NCBI GenBank assembly: GCA_019359675.1 | Contig: JAHHGX010000027.1 | Coordinates: 1-54,038 of the forward strand | Source of the DNA: Calothrix sp. FI2-JRJ7 | GTDB lineage: Bacteria; Cyanobacteriota; Cyanobacteriia; Cyanobacteriales; Nostocaceae | DNA: 54,038 nt | Reading direction: 5' to 3' | Shown: positions 35,435-45,034 of the stretch, in pieces | Layout: the number at the start of each line of letters is the position of its first letter | Position numbering within the stretch: position 1 is the stretch's first letter | Made by a program: the position numbers and the translations under genes | Notes under the pieces: generated by a model | The model's database searches: none | Told to the model about the DNA's origin: nothing | Seen by the model: the letters and a program-made list of their open reading frames with translations, nothing else

Positions 35435-36498
35435 TGGAACAATGCTTCTTTGACAATTAGAAAAATGCCTAATCCTAAAAGTAACACTAAACCTGTTTGC
35501 ATAACACCATCTTGAATACGGGTAGGTAAGGGTTTACCACGTAATCCTTCGATTAACAAAAACGCTAGTTGTCCACCATCTAAAGCTGGTAAGGGCAAAA
35601 TGTTGATGATGGCTAAGTTGATGCTAATAAGTGCTGCGAAGGTGAACAAGTTACCCGCATCGTTTTGAGCTATGTTGGCGCCCATCTTGACAATTTTGAC
35701 AGGCCCCGCTACCTGTCCGGCAGTTTCACCGAATTTAGTGACTAGCTGTCCAAAACCTTGAACAATGCCAAAAAATATCTGCTGGTAACGATTTGCGGCG
35801 ATACTGAAAATTTCAGCGATATTTCCGGTGTGGCGATAAATGGGTTTACCGTTGGGTGAGATAAGTTTAATCCCAATTATGCCGTTACCATCTTTATCAG
35901 CTTCGGGAGTCAGTTTAAAGCTGAGTTGTTCTTGTTCGCGCTGAATTTTTACATTTAACTCTTGATTCGCACGAGTTTGAATTTGTTGTCTGAGTACGGA
36001 CAATGCCTCTTTAGAAGCAGGAATTTCCTGATTATTAACTGCGAGAATAATGTCACCGTCTCTAATACCCGCTTGGTAAGCAATAGATGTTTCCGAAGCT
36101 GGCTGGACTATGGCCCCGGGTTGAAAGTTAAAACCTTCAGGCACTCCAACAATTCCGAACTGTAAAGCTAGTAATAAGTAAGCAAATATTAAATTGGCGA
36201 TTACACCCGCACTGATAACAATCGCCCGGTCTAAAATTGGACGGTTACGCAGTAAGTTTGGGTCTTGGGGAGGAATATCGCTATCCGGGTCATCATCAGG
36301 AAACCCGACGAAACCGCCTAACGGGAAAGCACGAACAGCATACTCGGTTTCGGGGCCTTGGTATTTCCAGATTATTGGTCCAAAGCCTAACGAAAAGCGG
36401 TTAACATAAATGCCTTGTGACCTTGCTGCTATAAAATGACCTAGTTCATGAACCAGGATTAAAACAGCTAAGACTGCGATTGCCGCTAAAAATGACAT
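35431..36498 (-). CDS. rseP: RseP-type site-2 membrane metalloprotease
   Basis: 355 residues. Intramembrane zinc protease that cleaves anti-sigma factors or other membrane proteins. Zinc motif HELGHF begins at residue 17 in the first transmembrane helix. A single PDZ domain (about 115-205, YQAGIRDGDIILAVNNQ) follows, then the third zinc ligand region LPLPALDGGQLAFLLIEG. Four membrane segments. It lies between serS and nth, the usual cyanobacterial order, and overlaps nth by four bases. Confidence 0.95.
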   Translation of the reverse strand: MSFLAAIAVLAVLILVHELGHFIAARSQGIYVNRFSLGFGPIIWKYQGPETEYAVRAFPLGGFVGFPDDDPDSDIPPQDPNLLRNRPILDRAIVISAGVIANLIFAYLLLALQFGIVGVPEGFNFQPGAIVQPASETSIAYQAGIRDGDIILAVNNQEIPASKEALSVLRQQIQTRANQELNVKIQREQEQLSFKLTPEADKDGNGIIGIKLISPNGKPIYRHTGNIAEIFSIAANRYQQIFFGIVQGFGQLVTKFGETAGQVAGPVKIVKMGANIAQNDAGNLFTFAALISINLAIINILPLPALDGGQLAFLLIEGLRGKPLPTRIQDGVMQTGLVLLLGLGIFLIVKEALFQ

Positions 36499-36624
36499 AG
36501 AGTGAACTTTAATTAATCTTTTAGGACGCTATGTTTCCATTCTAAAGCCAGTAACTAGCTCTCACCTCTACAGAATGTATTAATTGGGGCAGCGGATGAT
36601 GAACGGATGTAACCAATAGGCTCT

Positions 36625-37905
36625 CTAAAGCACTTCGCGTCCGAGGTATGGTTGTAAAGCTTCGGGAATCCGTACAGTTCCATCAGCTTGTTGGTAGTTT
36701 TCTAAAATAGCTGCCATTGTTCTGCCAATGGCTAAACCTGAACCATTAAGTGTGTGAATATAAGAGGTTCCTTTTTTTCCAGCTTCTTTAAAACGAATGT
36801 CTCCACGTCTTGCTTGGAAGTCCATAAAGTTGGAGCAACTGGAAATTTCGCGGTATTTTTCTGAGGAAGGTAGCCAAACTTCTAAATCATAGGTTTTTGC
36901 CGCACCAAAACCTAAATCACCTGTGCATAACTCTATAACGCGGTAGGGTAATTTGAGTGCTTGTAATATAGCTTCGGCGTTGCCTACTAATTTTTCGAGT
37001 TCTTCAAACGAGGTGCTAGGATTTACAAATTTGACAAGTTCAACTTTGTTAAATTGATGTAAACGTATTAAACCTCGCATATCGCGTCCATAGCTTCCTG
37101 CTTCGCGTCGAAAACAGGGGGTATAAGCGCAGTGATATATGGGTAAATTTTCTGCTGCTAAGATTTCTCCTCGATAAAGGTTTGTGATGGGTACTTCTGC
37201 TGTGGGTATGAGCCATAAGTCATCTGCCGCACACTTAAAGCTTTCTTCTGCGAATTTTGGCAGTTGTCCTGTTGCTGTTAGTGATTCGGTATTAACTAAT
37301 ATTGGTGGAATTACTTCTATGTATCCGGCGCCTATTTGAGTGTTGAGCATAAATTGTATCAATGCTCGTTCGAGTGCGGCGCCTGCTCCGATAAGTGTAA
37401 CAAAGCGGCTTTGAGCTACTTTTACCGCCCGTTCAACATTCATTATGCCGAGTTTTTCGGCAATTTCCCAGTGAGGAATAATACTTTTGTCTTGAGGTAT
37501 ATACTCAGTACCCCATTTTCGGACTTCTACATTTTCATCTTCATTTTTGCCAACAGGTGTAGATTCATTGGGCAAATTCGGCAGTGCGAGTACAAATTCT
37601 TGAATTCGATCTTTTATTTCTTTTTCTTGTGGTTCTAATGAACTAATTTGTTCTTTAACAGATTTGCCTTCTTCTTTTAACGCAGCGATTTCACTAGATG
37701 ACGGGTTGGAACCTGCTTTAATTTTTTGGGGAATTAATGCGGCAATTTCGTTTCCGCGTGCTTGAAGCTGATTTCGGGTTGCTTCGATGGAACGTTGCTG
37801 TTTATCTAATTCTAGTATGAGTTGAATATCAAAATTACCGCCGCGCGTATTTAACCGCTGCTGTACTAATTCTGGATTTTCGCGTATTTGCTTGATGTCT
37901 AGCAC
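36625..37905 (-). CDS. serS: seryl-tRNA synthetase
   Basis: 426 residues, full length. The N-terminal tRNA-binding coiled coil (about 1-110) begins [14 protein letters not shown]. The class II core has motif 2 in [28 protein letters not shown] and motif 3 in [20 protein letters not shown]. Ser-binding loop [14 protein letters not shown] is present. It is the first gene of the serS-rseP-nth-rpsN block; the 126-bp gap to rseP contains an ACGGAT-type repeat fragment. Confidence 0.98.
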   Translation of the reverse strand: MLDIKQIRENPELVQQRLNTRGGNFDIQLILELDKQQRSIEATRNQLQARGNEIAALIPQKIKAGSNPSSSEIAALKEEGKSVKEQISSLEPQEKEIKDRIQEFVLALPNLPNESTPVGKNEDENVEVRKWGTEYIPQDKSIIPHWEIAEKLGIMNVERAVKVAQSRFVTLIGAGAALERALIQFMLNTQIGAGYIEVIPPILVNTESLTATGQLPKFAEESFKCAADDLWLIPTAEVPITNLYRGEILAAENLPIYHCAYTPCFRREAGSYGRDMRGLIRLHQFNKVELVKFVNPSTSFEELEKLVGNAEAILQALKLPYRVIELCTGDLGFGAAKTYDLEVWLPSSEKYREISSCSNFMDFQARRGDIRFKEAGKKGTSYIHTLNGSGLAIGRTMAAILENYQQADGTVRIPEALQPYLGREVL

Positions 37906-38015
37906 AAGTTTTCTCTAGCTCTAACTATCTAAATAATTAATATCGTATTGCCAATACACCACCATATATTAATTTTGGCTTAATATGACGCAAATAAAGT
38001 ATAGTACATCGCAAT

Positions 38016-38624
38016 TTATTTTGTAATTCGATTTAGTAACCAGATTGACCCAATTAGTCCGGCAAAGTGTGCGGAAACTGTATTTGTATTGGCTTGGACT
38101 ACAAATATATCTAGTGGTTGTATAACTCGACTAGGATCAAGCTGGGTGATGACACCTGGTTGGGTTGATGTTAAAGCTTTGGTTAGTAGTACACCTACAA
38201 TTGCCTGGGCGCCGACAAGTGTTAGCAAAATACCTACTAGGTGTACGATTAAGCCTAAACGCACAACTTGAACAGTTTCGAGTTTACGAGGACGGTTATT
38301 GGAGTTTGGAGAGTCAAGTCGTCTACCAATTTGAACATATCGAAAAGAAATAAAAATGCCTACACCCAAGGCAACAAGTCCACTAATGGCAAAAAATACA
38401 CCTAGTCCGGCGCCTGTGTTAGGAGATGCATTTGCTGGTCTTGGGCTAATGCTGGCAAATAGTAAAATTCCACCAGAAACAACACCTAGAACTAATTGTG
38501 CCCAAAAAGTAATCCAACCGATACGGCGGAAAAGTTGTGCAATTGCGCGCAGTTGAGAATCCGATTTTTCCGTCATAGCTTCCATTGCGCCATATAATGC
38601 GCGGTCACTTTCGTCTACTATCAC
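38016..38624 (-). CDS. DUF3611 family membrane protein
   Basis: 202 residues with four transmembrane segments (about 33-55, 73-95, 120-145, 182-198). LFRRIGWITFWAQLVLGVVSGGILLFA and the C-terminal AHFAGLIGSIWLLNRI are features of the cyanobacterial and plastid DUF3611 family. The GTG at 38624 is the longest start; ATG codons at residues 14 and 17 are equally plausible because no strong ribosome-binding site distinguishes them. Function unknown. Confidence 0.85.
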   Translation of the reverse strand: MIVDESDRALYGAMEAMTEKSDSQLRAIAQLFRRIGWITFWAQLVLGVVSGGILLFASISPRPANASPNTGAGLGVFFAISGLVALGVGIFISFRYVQIGRRLDSPNSNNRPRKLETVQVVRLGLIVHLVGILLTLVGAQAIVGVLLTKALTSTQPGVITQLDPSRVIQPLDIFVVQANTNTVSAHFAGLIGSIWLLNRITK

Positions 38625-38890
38625 ATATCACATTACGAAAATTCTTTCTAGGTTACTTAAATACAATGTTTCAGTATTATACGAGAATGGAAATGTATAA
38701 ATATGTATAAATATGATATTGTCAACTCCGTCTACTACTGATTTTTGGAACAATGTTGCCTTCGGTAATCACTGTCATAGAAAGTGATTGTTAAGTTTTA
38801 CAAAAAATATCGCATTTTACCTTTAAAATATCTTGAGTGGCATTTTATGCTTAAGCAGTCCTAATAGACCTGGCGTCACTTAACACAAAG

Positions 38891-39012
38891 GTAACGGCAT
38901 CTGCTGTTACTAGTACCGCTCCTCACCACACAAGATGCTCGCGTTGATTAAGGCTCTGTTTTACACTGTCTTAAGGACTGTCTCTCCCATCCCATGATAG
39001 TCAGCATGGGAG
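38891..39012 (+). ncRNA. candidate structured RNA or long 5' leader before the PadR gene
   Basis: GTAACGGC-ATCT-GCTGTTAC (38891-38910) forms an 8-bp stem. It is followed by unpaired CGCTCCTCACCACAC, reminiscent of but not identical to the Yfr1 core. CTCCCAT (38984-38990) and ATGGGAG (39006-39012) form a second stem. The 525-bp gene-free stretch 38625-39149 has no ORF, and this part is less AT-rich than its flanks. Evidence is structural only. Confidence 0.3.
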
Positions 39013-39149
39013 TTGTATGTATCAGAAACTTGGTGGCATTTTACCCTAAGTAACGTTATATACTTACATAATCAGGGGGTAGCACTATATACTGACTAGC
39101 ATAACTCATATGCTTAACCCTCAGGCATTTTTATAGCCATTCACCAACC

Positions 39150-39497
39150 ATGAAACTAGAGGATATATATCAGTTTTTTGACAATCCTCCGCCAACTTAC
39201 TTGTGCCAAGAACTTGCGGTATGCTACATTTTATCGGTTTTGCTTAACGAGGGAGAATCTTACGGTACTGAGTTAATCCAGAAACTAGAAAATGAATACC
39301 CAACTTATCGGCTTTCAGACACTGTACTATATAGTGCAATTAAATTCTTGGAAGACGAAAAGGCTATTACTGGTTACTGGAAAAAGCTCGAAGGGCGGGG
39401 TCGTCCTAGACGGATGTACCAAATTTCTTCCGAATGGCAGGAACACGCAAATTCGTTAGCCCAGCTATGGCAAAAGTATATCAAGGAGAGGTCGTAG
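39150..39497 (+). CDS. PadR-family transcriptional regulator
   Basis: 115 residues. Winged-helix PadR domain from about 20: LAVCYILSVLLNEGESYGTELIQKLENEYPTYRLSDTVLYSAIKFLEDEKAI is the helix-turn-helix, and GRGRPRRMYQISSEWQEHA is the wing. No C-terminal effector domain, as in short cyanobacterial PadR proteins such as the clock-related Pex. Target genes unknown. It precedes the complex-C cofactor assembly gene by 56 bp on the same strand, so the two may be co-transcribed. Confidence 0.88.
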   Translation: MKLEDIYQFFDNPPPTYLCQELAVCYILSVLLNEGESYGTELIQKLENEYPTYRLSDTVLYSAIKFLEDEKAITGYWKKLEGRGRPRRMYQISSEWQEHANSLAQLWQKYIKERS

Positions 39498-39553
39498 TTG
39501 ACGAATAATTGATAATGAATAAATCGTCTCTAATCTGAACTTGACTGCTTGTT

Positions 39554-40081
39554 ATGGATAGTGCAATTCTGCCATCGACGTTGATGCTAACGATACTTTT
39601 ACTAGTTGGGCAATTCTTTTTCATCCGTGCCTCGACTAAAGACCGTACCGAAACAGCACAACTAACTTCAAAGCAACAAAAAGCAATACTTTTGCCGCAG
39701 TTGAAGGAATATTTCCAAGCGCGGTCTTACCGGGTGGCAGCGGTAGACCCAGGCCAAAACCAAGTTACCTTTGAAGGTTTTGTCCGACCTAGCCTGTTTT
39801 TAGCAGTGTTCCTAACGCTTCTATCTGCTGTCGGTACATTATGCCTTGCCTTGGTTTTGTCGCAGCTTTTTCCGAACATCGGCGCCATTTTTATGGGGTT
39901 ACTGCTTCTCGCGCCTTTAAGTGGATTATTTTATTGGAGAAAAGCTGGAAGGCTTGAGAAAGTTTTGCTTCGGGTTGAACCGACATCTAGCAATGAAACT
40001 TTCCCAAGCCGAATAACTGTAGTTGCTCATCGTGATGAACTTATCCAGTTACGAGAAGCACTACAGTTAGAAGATGTTTGA
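39554..40081 (+). CDS. cofactor assembly of complex C subunit B (CCB2/CCB4-like)
   Basis: 175 residues with an N-terminal helix (LPSTLMLTILLLVGQFFFIRAS), a soluble part with FQARSYRVAAVDPG, and two central helices (about 90-130). The family attaches haem c(i) to cytochrome b6 of the b6f complex, so it acts in the thylakoid membrane. Sequence recognised as the cyanobacterial CCB2/CCB4-like protein. It follows the PadR gene and ends before a perfect 14-bp palindrome. Confidence 0.8.
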   Translation: MDSAILPSTLMLTILLLVGQFFFIRASTKDRTETAQLTSKQQKAILLPQLKEYFQARSYRVAAVDPGQNQVTFEGFVRPSLFLAVFLTLLSAVGTLCLALVLSQLFPNIGAIFMGLLLLAPLSGLFYWRKAGRLEKVLLRVEPTSSNETFPSRITVVAHRDELIQLREALQLEDV

Positions 40082-40184
40082 ATAAATAGTGTTTCCCAGA
40101 TTTTACTCGTTCAGATTGTTTAGGCAAGCGCTTAATTTAATCGTCTCGACAAACCTGTGAAAATTACCAGTGCGAAGCAAATAT

Positions 40185-40215
40185 GATTCTCCATGATGTT
40201 ACATCATGGAGAATC
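40185..40215. repeat. perfect 14-bp inverted repeat
   Basis: GATTCTCCATGATG-TTA-CATCATGGAGAATC. It lies 104 bp after the complex-C gene and 263 bp before the convergent DUF3155 gene's 3' end. A terminator without T tract, or an operator-like site. The remainder of 40082-40477 shows no gene. Confidence 0.6.
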
Positions 40216-40477
40216 AATTGTACTTACGGTATGCAGGCACCATTATGTAACGATAGCTATTTAGGCGATGTCCATAAAGGCGATTATTTCACCCGTTCTA
40301 GCCCTTACATTAGTAACTTTGAGGCTTTCTGGGTGTTAACACAATTGTAATATGGCTGGCAAGCGAGCTACATAATTAAGAAAAAATAAATTTTTAAATA
40401 AAGGTCGCCTTTTTGCCAGTTAATTATTGTCAATGACCAAGAATATCAACTGTCCTTGACATTTGGTAATTGGTTTT

Positions 40478-40795
40478 TTATCTACCTGCGATAGCCAGTA
40501 CCTCCTGCCCCAAAGGAGGCTCCAATGTTCTTAGGCTGGGAAATAGAAAATGATTCTCTTCAACGTACTGAGCACCGAATAAACCTTTTTCAGCCCAAAA
40601 GTATCGGTCTGTAGTATGTTCGTTACGCTTTACGAGTAACAAAGCAGGTGGCAGAATACCTTCGGTTTGTATGAACCTTCTGGCTGCCGTTACAGGTTTC
40701 TCCTCACCGCTGTCGATGCTATATTGAGGCACGTGCTCAAGAATTCGCCGTCCTTCCTGGCGCCTACGGCTCTTCCGCTTGCGTCTCCTTGCCAA
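40478..40795 (-). CDS. DUF3155 family protein
   Basis: 105 residues. The start is taken as TTG 40795 because GAGGAGG lies eight bases upstream and because it gives MARRRKRKSRRRQEGRR, the family N-terminus. A longer frame starting at 40816 would place the start inside that ribosome-binding site. ILPPALLLVKRNEHTTDRYFWAEKGLFGAQYVEENHFLFPSL is the conserved core. Cyanobacteria-specific, basic N-terminus suggests nucleic-acid contact; function unknown. Confidence 0.88.
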   Translation of the reverse strand: MARRRKRKSRRRQEGRRILEHVPQYSIDSGEEKPVTAARRFIQTEGILPPALLLVKRNEHTTDRYFWAEKGLFGAQYVEENHFLFPSLRTLEPPLGQEVLAIAGR

Positions 40796-41114
40796 GCTAA
40801 ATTCCTCCTCTTTCAAGCAAAAAGATTGTAGTTATAGCTACAAAATCCGTCGTAATTATAAAATTTATAAATTAAAAAATCAACTGTTTTTAAGTAAATG
40901 ATACAACTCTTTAGGACAAGGCGTAAAACTTTTTTAGTAGAAAAGTACAAAAATAATACCGTAGCAGGTTGATAGATTGAGATTGATAACAAAAAATATC
41001 ATACGAGTGAAGGTGTAACCTATGCCTGGGTCAGTTAACACAATAATCCGGAGAGCGTTATTATTGTTAAGTACCTTTGTGGCTTGGAGCGTAATTGCCA
41101 AGCAGTAGCTAAAA
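40796..41114. promoter_or_regulatory. divergent upstream region of DUF3155 and the sensor kinase
   Basis: 319 bp. Holds the DUF3155 ribosome-binding site and, at 40826-40843, the near-palindrome TTGTAGTTATAGCTACAA, a plausible operator 31 bp before the start codon. Otherwise AT-rich, with no ORF. Confidence 0.35.
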
Positions 41115-42506
41115 ATGTTAATGTCCGCCAGTACGGAGTTTATTGCTCTGGTAAGGGAGCAGATGGCGCTGTTAGCCCAAGGGCTGGGAGCATCTTTGAG
41201 TATTTTATATTTGACTACTGAACTTGTTGAAGCCCATGTTACTGAGGCAAAATTAGTTCCTGTGGTGATTTTCCCCGAAACAGCAGCTTTAAAAGGCGCC
41301 GATACAGACGAGGATGATTTAAACACTTTTAGTTCTTTAGTACGGAATAATGCGACATATAGTAGTACGAATGATAGTACTAAAAATGTCAATGCGATTT
41401 TTCTACCTAATATAGATAACAAGTTATCAGCGAGACCCCATCTAGCTGCAACAGAACGTGATGAGAATTCGACGGGTTCAAGTAATCTGAGTCAAGAATT
41501 TGTATTAAATGATAACCAGTTGGTTTTGCCGTTGGTTCATGAAAATATGATGTTGGGCGTTTTAGTGACAACGTGTACTCTTGGAAGAATGTGGAATGAA
41601 CAAGAGCGAGGCGAAATTAAGCGGGTTGTACAAACGCTGGCAATAGCGTGCATTTTAGACCAGAAACGAGCCTGGTTGCATTCTCAGTTACATTCGTCCC
41701 AAATTATTCAGGAAAAACAGCAAGATTTACTAGATAGTTTGCTACATCAATTTCGTAACCCGTTAACTGCATTACGAACTTTTGGCAAATTATTAATGAA
41801 GCGATTGCAACCAGGAGACAGGAACCGTGAGGTTGCTACGTCAATTGTGCGCGAAAGTGACCGTTTGCAGGAATTGCTTCAGAAATTTGATGAAGTGATT
41901 GATTTAAGAGCTGAAGAATTTGCTCCTTTGCTACAGTCTAATAAACAATTACAAGCTTCGGCACCTTCATCAAATTCACCAAGAAGAGCATTATTATTAC
42001 CTGGTTCTGATGAACTAGAAACTGATTGCGATGTTAGAGATATACTTTTACCGCTATTAGACTCTGCAAATGCCATTGCTGCGGAGCGAGGTTTACAGTT
42101 AATAAATAATATACCAAGTCAGTTGCCTTTGTTACGAGCATCGAGTAAAGCATTGCGCGAAGTACTCAGCAATATTATTGATAATGCTTTGAAATATACT
42201 CCTAGTGGAGGAAAAGTTTTAGTTGAAGCGGGGCTTTGTAAGGGGAATATGCAAGGAGTAGAGATTAGTGATACGGGGCCAGGTATTCCACAACAAGATT
42301 TAGACCATCTTGGTGAACGTCATTACCGAGGGGTGCAAGCACAAACAGATATTCCGGGAACAGGATTAGGTATTTCTATTGCTCAACAGTTAATAGAGCA
42401 AATGCAGGGCGAAATTCAAGTAATAAGCCCTGCAATTAATTCAATAATTAAATCGGAAGACATTGTAGGAACCACTTTTATTGTATGGTTGCCAGTTGCT
42501 TTGTAA
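41115..42506 (+). CDS. soluble GAF-type sensor histidine kinase
   Basis: 463 residues, no membrane segment. The first 180 residues fit a GAF-like sensor (FIALVREQMALLAQGLGASLSILYLT ... GVLVTTCTLGRMW). The dimerisation domain has the phosphoacceptor in LLHQFRNPLTALRTFGKLL (HQFRNPL rather than the common HELRTPL). HATPase motifs N box NIIDNALKYT, G1 SDTGPGIP and G2 GTGLGISIA are intact. No cysteine in the first 100 residues, so a Hik2-type iron-sulfur sensor is not supported. No adjacent response regulator. A second ATG two codons in is an alternative start. Confidence 0.88.
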   Translation: MLMSASTEFIALVREQMALLAQGLGASLSILYLTTELVEAHVTEAKLVPVVIFPETAALKGADTDEDDLNTFSSLVRNNATYSSTNDSTKNVNAIFLPNIDNKLSARPHLAATERDENSTGSSNLSQEFVLNDNQLVLPLVHENMMLGVLVTTCTLGRMWNEQERGEIKRVVQTLAIACILDQKRAWLHSQLHSSQIIQEKQQDLLDSLLHQFRNPLTALRTFGKLLMKRLQPGDRNREVATSIVRESDRLQELLQKFDEVIDLRAEEFAPLLQSNKQLQASAPSSNSPRRALLLPGSDELETDCDVRDILLPLLDSANAIAAERGLQLINNIPSQLPLLRASSKALREVLSNIIDNALKYTPSGGKVLVEAGLCKGNMQGVEISDTGPGIPQQDLDHLGERHYRGVQAQTDIPGTGLGISIAQQLIEQMQGEIQVISPAINSIIKSEDIVGTTFIVWLPVAL

Positions 42507-42529
42507 GTTGGGCGTACTGCCCACCTTAC

Positions 42530-43783
42530 TTATTTGAGGGAAATCTGCAAGTTTTGACCGATAGTCATTTGGAGGTCGGTGTCGGGGTCGATAACAATTA
42601 GGTCAACGCTCTTTCTACCAAAGAAGGCGCCGATTAAACCACCAATTGCTGCACCACCAAGAACTTCTTCTGTTGCGATAGCGCGGTCACCAGTTACGGC
42701 AGAAACTGCGGCTGCTGCTCCGGCGCCTAATGCTGCATTTTTAAGTGCAGAACCAATGCGACTACCTTTTTCGATTCTTTGGGTTTTGGTAATTGCTTCA
42801 GACTGAGCAGTAATTTTATATTCTTGACCAGTAGTAGTTACTAATTTGTCTGCTACAAATTGTGAACCTTTTTTACCTTTAACTGGTTTGAGTTGACCGA
42901 TTACTTGGCTACCCGCTGGAATTACAATTGTACCTCTATCGGTAACTACGTTTTGAGCAACTGTTAAAGTTAAAGGCGCCGTTTCATCTTGAGTCACAAG
43001 AATTTTTTCTGCCTTGTCGTATTTAACTGGAATTGTAGTACCTTGAGGAATTACAACAGCTACAGGAGGTTTTTCAACTTCGTTAAGTGCGACTATATAT
43101 GGCGAGTTGATGGCAGCAACCTGATTAGTACTAACTAATGCTTGGTAAATAAATGCTGCTACTTGAGCGCGGGTTGCTACTTGCTCAGGGTTAAGGAACT
43201 GAACATTAGGATAGTTAACTACAATTCGGTTTTCTGTTGCTGCTGCAATTGGTGAGCGAGCATAATTCGCAATATTTGTAGAATCGTTAAAGGTTTGTAG
43301 CGTGCTTTCAACGTTACCTTGAGGGCTAAATTCTAAGCCATTAGCTAGTGAAACTAATACTTGTTGGCGAGGAATTTGTTCTTCTGGAGCGAAACGATTG
43401 TTAGGATATCCAGCTAAAAAGCCTGTAGCGTAAGCTTGTTGAATAGCACTTGCTGCCCAGTAATTGCTACGTACATCTGAAAATCTTGGGCTTTGGCGAA
43501 TTTGATTTTTCGGGAAAGCTTTGTTTATCATCGCTGCGAACTGAGCGCGCGTTACTGGAGCTTGTGGACGGAATGAACCATCAGGAAATCCAGCGATAAT
43601 ATTACGTTGCGCTAATTGTTGAATGAACTGCGCTGCCCAATAATCGGACTGTACATCAGTAAATGTAGTTGCTGTTTGAGCGAATGATGGTGCTGATACG
43701 ACCATTGGGACAATTGTACCTGCGGTAATACCCATAGCCATGAATGCTGCCATACCCGATGATAAACGATTTCTGTGTGCCAT
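42530..43783 (-). CDS. SLH-domain protein with C-terminal VirB10/TrbI-like domain
   Basis: 417 residues from ATG 43783, which follows GGGGAG by ten bases; the frame extends to a TTG at 43858 without support. Signal peptide to about 38 (APSFAQ). Three SLH repeats follow: FTDVQSDYWAAQFIQQLA...IAGFPDGSFRPQAPVTRAQFAAMI, FSDVRSNYWAASAIQQAY... and FNDSTNIANYARSPIAAA.... SLH repeats anchor proteins to peptidoglycan or pyruvylated polymers. The last 170 residues (IPQGTTIPVKYDKAEKILVT ... VIPAGSQVIGQLKP ... GAALGG-type glycine run) match the next gene's product, and 'PAGSQVxGxL' is reminiscent of TrbI/VirB10. Confidence 0.85.
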   Translation of the reverse strand: MAHRNRLSSGMAAFMAMGITAGTIVPMVVSAPSFAQTATTFTDVQSDYWAAQFIQQLAQRNIIAGFPDGSFRPQAPVTRAQFAAMINKAFPKNQIRQSPRFSDVRSNYWAASAIQQAYATGFLAGYPNNRFAPEEQIPRQQVLVSLANGLEFSPQGNVESTLQTFNDSTNIANYARSPIAAATENRIVVNYPNVQFLNPEQVATRAQVAAFIYQALVSTNQVAAINSPYIVALNEVEKPPVAVVIPQGTTIPVKYDKAEKILVTQDETAPLTLTVAQNVVTDRGTIVIPAGSQVIGQLKPVKGKKGSQFVADKLVTTTGQEYKITAQSEAITKTQRIEKGSRIGSALKNAALGAGAAAAVSAVTGDRAIATEEVLGGAAIGGLIGAFFGRKSVDLIVIDPDTDLQMTIGQNLQISLK

Positions 43784-44341
43784 TTTTTTATTTCTCCCCA
43801 ACACTTTTTGCTTTTGTTTGTTAGTTAATTTGACTTTTTTGGGCTTGGAATGTTCCAATTTTTACGCTGATTTCAGTAGTGTCATTTAGATGTAATTATT
43901 CAATGAAGTACTGAATATCTGAATACCAAACCTGCTTATTAAAGACATGAAAAAATATCCATTCGCAGTATTAGAAAGCAAACATTTGCATTCAGTGCAA
44001 CTACAATGTTTTTTGATATAATGGTTTTGGTAGATTATCAAGTTTTGTTCGCTTTATCTAAACTAGTTGGCAAAATCTAATATCAATAAAGCCGTTAGTT
44101 TAAATTAGAAGATGTAGAAACAGGGTTTCTATCCAAAATTTTCATTATAGATATTGAAAAAGAAACTCAGTTTCTAAAACTCTTTTCTGAGCCTGATATA
44201 TTCAATGACGCAGTATAAAAAAAATAGTTGCATCGCTATGGAAAAAATTTTGAGCTTATACCAATAATTAAGCGGTCGTCTCTGTTGAGTACGACCGCTG
44301 CTTTCTAGGGATGTTAAAAGTCACGTGCGTGGGTTGAGGTG
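43784..44341. other. gene-free stretch with diverged repeats
   Basis: 558 bp between the paralogous genes. Contains AGAAACAGGGTTTCTA and AAGAAACTCAGTTTCTAAA (about 44117 and 44160), diverged relatives of the GAAACCCGG family, and the terminator at 44271. Otherwise AT-rich with no ORF. Confidence 0.55.
44271..44299 (-). terminator. terminator after the 44342 gene
   Basis: AGCGGTCGT (44271-44279) and ACGACCGCT (44291-44299) form a perfect 9-bp stem with an 11-base loop, 43 bp beyond the stop codon. Minus-strand sequence after it is TAATTATTGG, so the T tract is poor. Confidence 0.55.
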
Positions 44342-45034
44342 TTATCTGTTGTTTAAAGATACAGTCAACGGACCAGTAAGTCTTAACGTCAAGTCTCTTT
44401 GTGTATCTATAGATATTACTTCTGCATCGCTACGACGTAGTAAGATACTCGCTAAGGCGCCTGCACCACCACCAGCTAATAACTCACCAATTTCAATCTT
44501 TCTGTTACCTGTAATCAATCCGATAATAGCCCCGGCGCCTGCACCGTATGCCGCATCTGTGAGAATTTGACCAGTATTAGAACTTTTTGTGATTTTCTCT
44601 GTACGAGTAACAATATTTGATTCTGCGTAGATTTCTTGCTTGCGTCCAGAAGGAAACTCGATTTCGCGCGCGACAAATTGGGCGCCTTTTTGAGAGTTTC
44701 TATTAGCTGGCTGAACTTTACCTCTAATTTTACTGTCGCGAGGAATCAATACATTTCCTCTACTATCAGTAATGTTATTAGGTACTGTAAGGGTAATATC
44801 TACAGTTTCATCTTTGGATACAATAATTTTATCTTTTTCGTATGTAGTTGGAATTCTTGCTCCGGAACTAATTGTAATGTCACGGTTATAGTTGTTACCA
44901 CCGTTTCTTGGTTGCCCAATTCTATACTGCGCGTTAGCTGGTGACAATATAAATATGGGAGCAACAGTTCCTGTGGTTAATGCCATTGCTATCATGGCAA
45001 CAGCACCAGATTTCCAACGGCTAAGGCTTTTCAT
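44342..45034 (-). CDS. secreted paralogue of the SLH protein's C-terminal domain
   Basis: 231 residues from ATG 45034 (GAGG ten bases upstream; a GTG two codons earlier is possible). Signal peptide to about 34 (PANAQY). The rest aligns with the C-terminal third of the SLH protein: ARIPTTYEKDKIIVSKDETVDITLTV versus TTIPVKYDKAEKILVTQDETAPLTLTV, then RDSKIRGKVQP versus AGSQVIGQLKP, KGAQFVAREIE versus KGSQFVADKLV, and AGAGAIIGLITGNRKIEIGELLAGGGAG. No SLH repeats. The two genes probably arose by duplication with gain or loss of the SLH part. Periplasmic envelope role inferred. Confidence 0.8.
   Translation of the reverse strand: MKSLSRWKSGAVAMIAMALTTGTVAPIFILSPANAQYRIGQPRNGGNNYNRDITISSGARIPTTYEKDKIIVSKDETVDITLTVPNNITDSRGNVLIPRDSKIRGKVQPANRNSQKGAQFVAREIEFPSGRKQEIYAESNIVTRTEKITKSSNTGQILTDAAYGAGAGAIIGLITGNRKIEIGELLAGGGAGALASILLRRSDAEVISIDTQRDLTLRLTGPLTVSLNNR

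Noticed and set aside
40934-41422. 162-codon minus-strand ORF overlapping the sensor kinase start
   Set aside because: It runs antisense to clear kinase coding sequence and has no recognisable motif or ribosome-binding site.
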